Under the pieces are notes generated by a model, which had not been told where the DNA came from, ran no database searches, and saw only the letters and a list, made by a program, of their open reading frames with translations. Below, piece after piece: positions 49,177 to 55,319 of a stretch of DNA of 64,000 bases (its first letter is position 1; each line of letters starts with the position of its first letter). The stretch is from assembly GCF_030295745.1 (NCBI RefSeq), contig NZ_AP027291.1, positions 1,736,001-1,800,000 on the forward strand, written 5' to 3'. The position numbers and the translations under genes are program-made. The DNA is from Mycolicibacterium sp. TUM20985. Its GTDB lineage: Bacteria; Actinomycetota; Actinomycetes; Mycobacteriales; Mycobacteriaceae.

Positions 49177-49929
49177 CTAGGACTTGCGAAGCAGTGCTGC
49201 CGCACGGACGTCGTCGCCGACGCGCAGCGCGATGTGCGCCTCCCCGCCGCGGCGGGCATATCCGATCGTCACCTCTTCGCCGTACCTGATGGGTTTGCGG
49301 TACTCGACAACCGCCCGGTACGGCGCCTCGCACAGATCTGGCTCCAGGGCCATCACCTCGTGGATCGCGTGCCAGTAGGCGGTGTTGGTGACGTGTTGAA
49401 AGATGTCGATGTCCGTGCGGCGCAAGCCAAATGGAGCCACGGTGTCGAACTCGTCGGGATTCTGGAGCCACGGCCGCCACTTCAGGCGGTGCTCGTCGGC
49501 AGTGCTCGCAAACCTGTCGATGAGGGTCTGGGTCACCCGGGAGGGCGTCAGGGTGTCCTTGTTCATGCAAATCCAGAAGCCCTCGGTCTGGATCCGGCCG
49601 CCCTCGGCGCCGACCAGGTCGACCCGCATGGTGCACCACCGCGTCGACAGCGCCGAGCACCACCGGCTGAACGTCACGTCGTTGGGCCACTCGATCGGCT
49701 CGATCACGTCGATGACGGTGCGGTTGACGATCCAGTGCGGATGCGCCTCGGCCTCTCCGGCGTCGACGAGGTTCTCCGCACCCACCTCCTGGATGTAGCG
49801 GGCCACGCCGTCGAGGCGCAGGTGGAGGTGCTCGTCCATGTCGCTGGTCGCCACCGGCCATGACGTCCGGTAGACGTAACCGTCGGCAGGGAGGGCGCGC
49901 AGAGGGCGGTCGACTTCGGGATTGCTCAT
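49177..49929 (-). CDS. Acyl-ACP thioesterase-like double hot-dog protein
   Basis: A 250-residue protein with two hot-dog halves. The first has SDMDEHLHLRLDGVARYIQE and HWIVNRTVIDV; the second has LRRTDIDIFQHVTNTAYWH, the motif of FatA/FatB-type acyl-ACP thioesterases (Asn-His-Asn-like catalytic stretch). It may release fatty acids from a carrier or act on acyl-CoA. ATG 49929 has AGGA six bases upstream. It converges on the dehalogenase gene (21 bp). Confidence 0.8.
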   Translation of the reverse strand: MSNPEVDRPLRALPADGYVYRTSWPVATSDMDEHLHLRLDGVARYIQEVGAENLVDAGEAEAHPHWIVNRTVIDVIEPIEWPNDVTFSRWCSALSTRWCTMRVDLVGAEGGRIQTEGFWICMNKDTLTPSRVTQTLIDRFASTADEHRLKWRPWLQNPDEFDTVAPFGLRRTDIDIFQHVTNTAYWHAIHEVMALEPDLCEAPYRAVVEYRKPIRYGEEVTIGYARRGGEAHIALRVGDDVRAAALLRKS

Positions 49930-49949
49930 TGCGTTCCTGTGTACCCGAC

Positions 49950-50426
49950 TCACTCGTCCAGCGGATCACCCGTGACGACGTCGGTGATGGTGATGTCGAT
50001 GGGTCGGCGATCGGCGGGCGAGTGGCCCAGCAGCTCGGCGATCACCTCGATGGTGGTGGCGCGGATGTGGCCGGCGAGCTCGTTGAGCGGTGTGCCGTAG
50101 CTGCCGGTGATCTCGATCAGCACTCCGAGGAGGGTGTCGGACTGGGTGTCGATGTCGAAGACGATCCGGGTGGGTGCGCACAGAAAGCGTTGCCGCAACA
50201 CGATGGTGAGGGTGCTGCGCAGGACGTGGTCACTGATGAAGATGCGGCCGAGGCCAGGCCGCCCGGGCGGCGTCTCGGCGAGGAGCATCTGCCCGCCCGG
50301 GCGGGCCGTCTGCCGGACCACCGAGATCACGCGGTCGGCGATCGCATCCCAGCCGGGTTCGGGGGCGGTGCGCAGGTATTCGATCGCCCGGAAGAGCGGA
50401 TCGGAGGGAGTGTTCGGAGAACTCAT
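49950..50426 (-). CDS. Asp23/Gls24-like conserved protein
   Basis: A 158-residue protein starting with ATG 50426, which overlaps the upstream stop by 4 bp. The C-terminal half (FDIDTQSDTLLGVLIEITGS, YGTPLNELAGHIRATTIEVI, ITITDVVTGDPL) follows the strand-helix-strand plan of Asp23/Gls24 proteins, which in actinobacteria form envelope-stress clusters. Here the assignment is by pattern, not strong identity. It belongs to a two-gene minus-strand operon with a sigma-like fragment. The function is unknown. Confidence 0.6.
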   Translation of the reverse strand: MSSPNTPSDPLFRAIEYLRTAPEPGWDAIADRVISVVRQTARPGGQMLLAETPPGRPGLGRIFISDHVLRSTLTIVLRQRFLCAPTRIVFDIDTQSDTLLGVLIEITGSYGTPLNELAGHIRATTIEVIAELLGHSPADRRPIDITITDVVTGDPLDE

Positions 50427-50647
50427 AGCCACCGTCCCAGCCGGGTTCGAAGGGTGGCGGTGGCGCGGAAGTGGTGGCCGCGTGCCGCGCGTAACCGGTG
50501 CAGCGCCGGACCGTACCGGTGTACGACGACCTCGAAGGCTTCCCGGTCACCGAGCGAGGCGGCCGTGAGGATGGCGTTCTCGCCAGCGCCGGCAACCCCG
50601 TCGCCACCGGCGTCTGCGGGCACGCACCCCTCCAGGTAGTTCGGCAT
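50423..50647 (-). CDS. Short sigma-70 region-2-like protein fragment
   Basis: A 74-residue product. The stretch LTAASLGDREAFEVVVHRYG, then PALHRL, looks like the beginning of region 2 of an ECF sigma factor, but the polymerase-binding and DNA-binding parts are missing and the chain ends in Arg-rich sequence. It is thus either a truncated sigma gene kept as a leader for the coupled Asp23-like gene (ATGA overlap), or a small protein that only resembles one. A G-rich ribosome site is present. Confidence 0.5.
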   Translation of the reverse strand: MPNYLEGCVPADAGGDGVAGAGENAILTAASLGDREAFEVVVHRYGPALHRLRAARGHHFRATATLRTRLGRWL

Positions 50648-50873
50648 CGGACGTCCCCGTGGGACGTGGACACGTCGATCCTAGAGCCGGACCCATCTGC
50701 GGCAGTATCGAATTGCGCCGCATCCGCAACCCGGGAGTGCGATGGTGATGTGAGCGGCTTCACGTCGATGCGACGTTCGGATTCCAGCGTCGCGCCCGAC
50801 GGAACCTACGACATCTCGCGCGAGATGGCTCGCCGCATCCCGGCGGGACGGAACACGACGGAAGGAATCGATC

Positions 50874-51046
50874 ATGGGCATCGTGGACAAGCCAAGAACG
50901 CCGCCGAAGACGCCATCGGCAAGGCCAAGGAGGTCATTGGCGACGTGACGGGCAATGAGAAGCTGGAGGCCGAGGGCAAGAAGGATCAGGGCGTCTCCGG
51001 AGTGAAGAAGGTCGGCGAGAACATCAAGGACACCTTCAACAAGTAA
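50874..51046 (+). pseudogene. CsbD-family stress protein with an apparent one-base frameshift
   Basis: ATG 50874 has a good ribosome site (GGAAGGA) and begins MGIVDK as in mycobacterial CsbD proteins. After base 50891 the CsbD continuation (KNAAEDAIGKAKEVIGDVTG, then NEKLEAEGKKDQ and ENIKDTF) is in another frame ending with TAA at 51044-51046. One base is missing near 50892 compared with the expected MGIVDKAKNAAED. CsbD is a small general-stress protein of unknown action. This is either a true pseudogene or a sequencing error. A terminator-like hairpin follows. Confidence 0.72.
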
Positions 51047-51054
51047 GCGCCTAC

Positions 51055-51105
51055 CTGCCGGACCGCGAAACGCCTTCCTTCTGGCGGCTTGGCGCGGTCC
51101 GGCAG
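51055..51105 (+). terminator. Terminator-like hairpin after csbD
   Basis: Perfect 13-bp stem CTGCCGGACCGCG/CGCGGTCCGGCAG (51055-51067 with 51093-51105), with a 25-base loop that has its own short CGCC/GGCG stem. It begins 8 bases after the CsbD stop. There is no long T run after it. Confidence 0.6.
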
Positions 51106-51154
51106 TTCCCCGAACGGCATCACAGCCGATGACCCGAGTAGAGAAAGGACGACG

Positions 51155-51580
51155 ATGACGAGCTCGCTGGGAAAGACCACGATCGCCGATGCGGTCGTGT
51201 CGAAGATCGCCGGTATCGCGGCTCGCGAGGTCAGCGGTGTCTACGACCTGGGCGGCGGGGCGTCACGCGCGGTGGGCGCACTGCCCGGACGGATTCCGGG
51301 CGCCACCGTCGATCATTCGCAGGGTGTGTCGGTCGGGGTCGGCGAGAAGCAGGCCGCCGGTCACGCGGGTGCAGTGACCCGTGTGTTTTTTGGGCAAGGG
51401 GATGTGCGGATGAGCGTGCCCGACGACGCCGACGTCATCGCCGCCACCGTCGCCGCGGTGCCGGGGGTGGCCGCACTGCATGCCGGAATGTTCGGTGAGG
51501 CCGCCATGTACCCGCCCGGTCACCCGGTGCCCGGGATCCGTGCCAACGCCGACGGTGGCACCGTCGCGGCGGCGTCGTGA
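51155..51580 (+). CDS. Asp23/Gls24 envelope stress protein, apparently an in-frame fusion
   Basis: A 141-residue protein. Residues 1-70 are classic Asp23 (KTTIADAVVSKIAGIAAREV, SGVYDLGGGASRAVGAL, SQGVSVGVGEKQAA). The usual continuation, VDLDVVVEYG-like then VNIAVDDVHLP-like, is missing. Instead, from about residue 86 (ATG 51410, with AAGGGG before it), a second start-like block MSVPDDADVIAATVAAVPGV, then HAGMFGEA, follows in the same frame. This looks like a deletion that fused two neighbouring stress genes. ATG 51155 has AAGGA six bases upstream. The stop overlaps the J-domain gene. Confidence 0.72.
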   Translation: MTSSLGKTTIADAVVSKIAGIAAREVSGVYDLGGGASRAVGALPGRIPGATVDHSQGVSVGVGEKQAAGHAGAVTRVFFGQGDVRMSVPDDADVIAATVAAVPGVAALHAGMFGEAAMYPPGHPVPGIRANADGGTVAAAS

Positions 51581-51801
51581 CCGCGGCGCGGTGGGATCGC
51601 TACCCGGATCGGGCCGCCGCCCGGCGCGCCGCAGCACTGGCATTGCATCCGGATCGTGGCGGTGACGCGGCGGCCTTCGCCGAGGCACTGGCCTCGATCG
51701 ACGAGCACTTCAGTTCGCGCCCTGTGATCGTCGGGCGAGGGGGTGGGCTGCGGCGGACACTGCGGCGCATCCTCCGCCGACGTCGATACATCCAGCTTTG
51801 A
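51577..51801 (+). CDS. Mini J-domain-like protein, 74 residues
   Basis: Starts at GTG 51577 with a 4-bp overlap with the Asp23 gene. The HPD motif of DnaJ domains is present (ALALHPDRGGDAAAFAEAL, then ASIDEHF), preceded by Ala/Arg-rich helix II sequence. It lacks the rest of DnaJ and ends with a very basic tail (LRRTLRRILRRRR). It could stimulate an Hsp70 or bind nucleic acid or membrane; this is inference. A hairpin follows 12 bases later. Confidence 0.62.
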   Translation: MTAARWDRYPDRAAARRAAALALHPDRGGDAAAFAEALASIDEHFSSRPVIVGRGGGLRRTLRRILRRRRYIQL

Positions 51802-51812
51802 CATCAGGGCAA

Positions 51813-51837
51813 TGCGCGCCAGAATCACTGGCGCGCA
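51813..51837. terminator. Hairpin after the Asp23/J-domain genes
   Basis: Perfect 10-bp stem TGCGCGCCAG/CTGGCGCGCA with a five-base loop, AATCA. It starts 11 bases after the J-domain stop. Likely a U-less terminator. Confidence 0.6.
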
Positions 51838-51934
51838 CTAGCACTCGTAGGCTTCCATGACCGGATTGCCCTCGTCAGGTTTTCAGGACCTGAGCGAGCA
51901 ACTGCGCCTCGAGGGCGTCGACGCCAAAGACGCA

Positions 51935-51968
51935 CCGGCGGCAGCACCCCCCAAGAAGCTGCCGCCGG
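51935..51968. terminator. Hairpin between convergent stress genes
   Basis: Perfect 11-bp stem CCGGCGGCAGC/GCTGCCGCCGG (51935-51945 with 51958-51968) with a 12-base loop. It lies 20 bases past the end of the minus-strand CsbD-like gene, so it probably terminates that gene. Confidence 0.5.
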
Positions 51969-51987
51969 ATGCGTGGAATAGGTGCTG

Positions 51988-52218
51988 CTATTCAGCAGCC
52001 TTCTGACGCGCTTCGGCGGCTTTCTCTGCGGCCCTTGCCGCTTCAGCCTCGGCTTCCTTCGTGGCCACATCGCGCTGCGCCTCGGCCTTGTCCTGCTGGG
52101 CGCGGCCTTCCTCTCGGAGTCCGTCGCGGCCGCTGACGATCCCGACGACCTCCTTGGCCTTGCCCTTGACGTCCTCGACGACGCCCTTGACCGCTTCTTC
52201 AGGTCCGCTATCACCCAT
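51988..52218 (-). CDS. CsbD-like protein (microaggregate-binding protein 1 type)
   Basis: A 76-residue, highly charged protein: MGDSGPEEAVKGVVEDVKGK, AKEVVGIVSGRDGLREEG, then a long Ala/Glu/Arg helix. This is the CsbD fold extended by a coiled-coil-like tail, annotated in mycobacteria as microaggregate-binding protein 1. AAAGGG lies about eight bases before the ATG. It is probably stress-induced and cytosolic or wall-associated; the action is unknown. Confidence 0.78.
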   Translation of the reverse strand: MGDSGPEEAVKGVVEDVKGKAKEVVGIVSGRDGLREEGRAQQDKAEAQRDVATKEAEAEAARAAEKAAEARQKAAE

Positions 52219-52394
52219 GATGTATCCCTTTCCGAAACTGTTCGGGGGCTGAGTACCCGAAGTGCATCGATCTTGAACATCGCCTGGTCAGAACCCACGC
52301 TCGGCCCGCCTGGCACGGGTGCGCGAGTGGCGGCGGACCGGGCGCTGGTCATCGTCGGGTTCTTCATGTCGTCTCTAGGTCTTCTGTCAGAGCA

Positions 52395-52718
52395 TCACCT
52401 CCGTCGACCGACGCTGGGGCGTTCTTCGCGACGCGGGCTCGGGGGAGACCGTTGCGTCGCCCGGACTTTGGGTTTCGTTGGCCAGCGAGACGGCTGTGCC
52501 GCCGTTGCGGTTGCCAGCCACCAGTCTGAATGAGCTCCAGACATGTTGATGTGGCTGCTCGTTCGGCATGACCGGGCGGCAAGCCCCGCGGCGACCTCGT
52601 TGTACGCGCTGCCAGCACTGCACACGACGCGCAACCACTCGGCCCGGACGATTGCCTCCGCCTCGTCCAGTACCTCACTCTCCCAGGCGATTTGGCTATC
52701 CTGCAGCACGGTCGGCAT
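52395..52718 (-). CDS. Hypothetical protein downstream of hsp20
   Basis: A 107-residue product from ATG 52718, which has an excellent ribosome site (GGAGGTG six bases upstream). The first 50 residues (MPTVLQDSQIAWESEVLDEA, EAIVRAEWLRVVC) look like a folded helical protein. The last 40 are Ser/Pro/Arg-rich and less protein-like, so the 3' half may have been altered by a frameshift. It starts 36 bases after the hsp20 stop and is probably co-transcribed. The family is not recognised. Confidence 0.55.
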   Translation of the reverse strand: MPTVLQDSQIAWESEVLDEAEAIVRAEWLRVVCSAGSAYNEVAAGLAARSCRTSSHINMSGAHSDWWLATATAAQPSRWPTKPKVRATQRSPPSPRREERPSVGRRR

Positions 52719-52753
52719 CTCTGTCACCTCCATGCCTTCGGGCAAGGACCGGG

Positions 52754-53176
52754 TTAGGCGTTGATCACGGTGCGTTCGTTGCTGCTTGCGATCTTGATTC
52801 GACGCGGTTTGGCCTTCTCCGCGACGGGGATGGCGAGGCGCAGCACGCCATCATGGTAAGTCGCCGTGATCTGCTCGGTGTCCAAGGTTTCGCCGAGGAA
52901 CACCTGACGGGTGAATACGCCGCGGGGGCGTTCGGCAGCGACCATTTCGCGGTCCTGATTGAGTGCGGAACGCTCGGCGTGCACGGTGAGCACGTTGCGT
53001 TCCACGTCGAGGCTCAGCGAGTCGCCCGAGACGCCGGGCAGGTCGAATTCAACGATGAACTCGTCGCCGTCGCGCCAGGCGTCCATCGGCATCACCGCGG
53101 GCCGGGCGGCTGTTCCTGCCGCCTGCTGGGCCCAGCGGTCGAGATCACGGAACGGGTCTGTACGCATCAACATCAT
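52754..53176 (-). CDS. Hsp20/alpha-crystallin family small heat-shock protein
   Basis: A 140-residue chaperone that holds unfolded proteins without ATP. The N-terminus [15 protein letters not shown] is typical of actinobacterial Hsp20. The alpha-crystallin domain runs from about 45 to 130: [33 protein letters not shown], and near its end [20 protein letters not shown], where GVLRLAIP is the conserved A-x-x-x-GVL motif. GGAGG is five bases before ATG 53176. The divergent MerR/HspR-like gene and an intervening palindrome suggest heat-type repression. Confidence 0.9.
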   Translation of the reverse strand: MMLMRTDPFRDLDRWAQQAAGTAARPAVMPMDAWRDGDEFIVEFDLPGVSGDSLSLDVERNVLTVHAERSALNQDREMVAAERPRGVFTRQVFLGETLDTEQITATYHDGVLRLAIPVAEKAKPRRIKIASSNERTVINA

Positions 53177-53233
53177 CTCCACCTCCAGTGACTGTGTGTA
53201 GCAGATCTCTGTCGTCTGCCATAGATTTTTATA

Positions 53234-53247
53234 TACCACTGGTGGTA
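53234..53247. promoter_or_regulatory. Palindrome between hsp20 and merR-like gene
   Basis: TACCACTGGTGGTA: perfect 6-bp arms TACCAC/GTGGTA separated by TG, directly beside the A/T-rich block TTTTTATATA (53226-53235), which could hold a promoter -10. It is a candidate operator for the adjacent MerR-type regulator. It does not match the classical HAIR sequence of HspR. Confidence 0.5.
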
Positions 53248-53290
53248 GCTTGGCCGCAACCAAATCTTCAAGAAAGAGAAGTCACTGTCG

Positions 53291-53617
53291 GTGCACGAAT
53301 CGAGCGCCCGCTCGGCGCGGGGGGTGTACGGCATTTCCGTGGCGTCGGAGTTGAGTGGCCTGGGCCCACAAACGTTGCGGCTCTACGAAACTCGAGGTCT
53401 GCTCACTCCGGCCCGCAGCGAGGGCGGCACTCGTCGTTACAGCGACGACGACCTGGACCGCCTGCAGCGGATCACCGAGCTTCTTGCCGCCGGCATCAAC
53501 CTGGCCGGTATCTCGGAGATCTTCACCCTCGAGGCTCGCAACAGCCAACTCGAACACGCGAACGCGAGGCTCGCTTCGGAGAATGCCCGCTTGGTGGCAT
53601 GGCGCGACTCTCGCTAG
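53291..53617 (+). CDS. MerR-family regulator, HspR-like
   Basis: A 108-residue protein from GTG 53291. The MerR helix-turn-helix is clear: YGISVASELSGLGPQTLRLY, ETRGLLTPARSEGGTRRYSD. The remainder is a short coiled coil (SQLEHANARLASENARLVAW). The size and the GISVASELSG beginning are those of HspR, the repressor of heat-shock operons. It is divergent from hsp20 with a palindrome between, so it probably represses hsp20. Confidence 0.83.
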   Translation: MHESSARSARGVYGISVASELSGLGPQTLRLYETRGLLTPARSEGGTRRYSDDDLDRLQRITELLAAGINLAGISEIFTLEARNSQLEHANARLASENARLVAWRDSR

Positions 53618-53644
53618 CCGATATGGATCCGTGCTCGAGCTTGA

Positions 53645-53827
53645 CGGCGCCATGCCTCGCACCAGTTGTCCACAGTTGGCGTTCCATCCCGCATCCACGA
53701 AGAACGCGAACTGAACAGAGCCGAACTCGACGCGCCAACGGAGGCGGCCGAAGAGCCAGCCATCCCCGGCCCAGACCCAGACCCAGAGGCTGACCTGGGC
53801 CCGGACCCCGAACCCCCGCCTTTCTAG
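53645..53827 (+). pseudogene. Possible C-terminal remnant of a 13E12/HNH-type gene
   Basis: A frame without a start, open from 53645 and ending at TAG 53825-53827. It reads RIHEERELNRAELDAPTEAA, then PDPDPEADLGPDPEPPPF. The R-ERxLN-A pattern and Pro-rich end with PPPF recall the C-termini of mycobacterial 13E12 (DUF222/HNH) proteins. No conserved HNH core is present. Assignment is weak. Confidence 0.3.
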
Positions 53828-53964
53828 CGAGGGCTTGCGCTGCCGATGCGTCCCTGCCATTGATGCTCAGGCGGTGACGTTGGAACGCCGTCGATACATC
53901 CGGAACTTCCGGCGGATGCGGGGTTCTCGGCGGACCGTGCTTCGCCGAGAACCCCACACGGTGA

Positions 53965-54480
53965 TTACCGAGCTGGCTGTTCGGCAGGTAGTAGTGGCGT
54001 CGACGGAGTGGCCGGGCCCGGAGCCGGAGCGGCGCCGCCCCGCTGTTGATCGGGCGCGGGTCGGTCGACACCCGGGCCGCCTTGCACGCCGGGAGCCGCG
54101 GGAGCACCGGGGGCCGCGCGGCCGGCCGGACCATCCGGTCCGCCTCCACGGGGTCCTCCGGGTCCTCCGGGTCCGCCGGGTCCTCCGGGTCCGCCGGGCG
54201 GGGGAGGCGGCGGACCACCCAGGCACTGCGGGCCGTCCGCGGCGTAGTGGGAGGACGCGCCGGCCCGTCCCACCTCGAGGGCCGATCCGCCAAACAGTCC
54301 GGCGCCCAGGATCCCGCCGATGAGCAGTCCTGCGATCCCGGCGCCGACGGCGACACCGATGGGGTGCCGGCGGACGCGTTCGCCGGTGCCGTTCCAACGA
54401 GAAGTGGGCCCCTCTTGCCGATCGGCAGCCGCCACCTCGGGCGCCTTCAGGTCCGCGGTGTCGTCAACGTCGTCGCTCAT
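53965..54480 (-). CDS. Gly/Pro-rich membrane-anchored protein
   Basis: A 171-residue protein. It has an acidic cytosolic start (MSDDVDDTADLKAPEVAAAD), one Gly-zipper membrane helix (IGVAVGAGIAGLLIGGILGA, about residues 41-63), then an outside low-complexity region of GPGGPGGPGGP repeats and Ala/Pro sequence. GGAGG lies about five bases before the ATG. It is divergent from the two-component system and is a likely regulon member. The function is unknown; the repeat region may be a wall-spanning spacer. Confidence 0.72.
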   Translation of the reverse strand: MSDDVDDTADLKAPEVAAADRQEGPTSRWNGTGERVRRHPIGVAVGAGIAGLLIGGILGAGLFGGSALEVGRAGASSHYAADGPQCLGGPPPPPPGGPGGPGGPGGPGGPRGGGPDGPAGRAAPGAPAAPGVQGGPGVDRPAPDQQRGGAAPAPGPATPSTPLLPAEQPAR

Positions 54481-54617
54481 GTGTCCTCCATCGATTGGGT
54501 CGTTACCGCCACGACGTTGCTGGCCGAAGTTGAAACGAAGCTGAAGAAAGCCCGTCGACCGCGGTTCCCTCACATTCGCTTCAGGAACGGGCGCCCGCCG
54601 CGGGTGACAATGGGTGC

Positions 54618-55319
54618 ATGATCAGCCGGGCAACGACGCGCCCCGAACTCCGAGCCAGAGTCTTGGTAGTGGAGGACTCCGAGACCATCCGCGAGATGGT
54701 CAGCGAAGCCCTGGAGCACGCCGGGTACGTCACCGGAACCCGGGCTGACGGCGAGGGGTTGGAGGACGCGCTGCGGGGATTCCGCCCCGACCTCGTCGTG
54801 CTCGACGTGATGATGCCCGGCCGCGATGGGTTCGCCTTGATCAACGTGGTTCGCGATTTCGACGACACCGGGATCGTATTGCTCACGGCACGTGACGGTT
54901 TGGACGATAGACTGCGCGGGCTCGATGGTGGGGCCGACGACTATGTGGTCAAGCCGTTCGAGCTGGCGGAATTGGTGTCGCGGGTGGGCTCGGTGTTGCG
55001 GCGACGGGGCCGGCTGCCATCGGCGGTACAACTCGGCGACCTGGTCCTCGACGTAGACGCCGGCACGGCCACCCGCGCCGGTCACCCACTGGACCTCACG
55101 GCCACCGAGTTGCGGCTGCTGTCCTATCTCGCCGACCAGCGGGGCCGACTCGTCAGCAAGGAGCAGATCCTGACCGCGGTGTGGGGTTACGACGCCTACG
55201 ACCCGAACCTCGTGCAGGTCTACATCAGCGCGTTGCGCCGCAAACTCGAGGTGCACGGTCCGCGAATCCTGCACACCAGCAGGGGAATCGGATATCAGTT
55301 GCGGCCAACCACCTCGTGA
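54618..55319 (+). CDS. OmpR/PhoB-family response regulator
   Basis: A 233-residue two-component regulator. The receiver domain has VVEDSETIREM, phospho-acceptor Asp63 in VVLDVMMPGRDG, LLTARDG and the KPFELAELVSR lysine. The winged-helix DNA-binding domain (about 140-228) has LTATELRLLSYLADQRGRLV and YISALRRKLEVHGPRILHTS, then RGIGYQL. The stop overlaps the sensor start by 4 bp. Confidence 0.93.
   Translation: MISRATTRPELRARVLVVEDSETIREMVSEALEHAGYVTGTRADGEGLEDALRGFRPDLVVLDVMMPGRDGFALINVVRDFDDTGIVLLTARDGLDDRLRGLDGGADDYVVKPFELAELVSRVGSVLRRRGRLPSAVQLGDLVLDVDAGTATRAGHPLDLTATELRLLSYLADQRGRLVSKEQILTAVWGYDAYDPNLVQVYISALRRKLEVHGPRILHTSRGIGYQLRPTTS

Noticed and set aside
50827..51046. An upstream ATG in the CsbD frame (MARRIPAGRN start) as the real start
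   Set aside because: It has no ribosome site and gives an N-terminus unlike CsbD proteins, whereas ATG 50874 has both; the frameshift explanation fits better.
51857..52006. A 49-codon plus-strand frame (MTGLPSSGFQDLSEQLRLEG at its start)
   Set aside because: The beginning looks protein-like, but it contains the 51935-51968 hairpin, runs into the end of a convergent gene and lacks a good ribosome site; kept only as a possible fragment.
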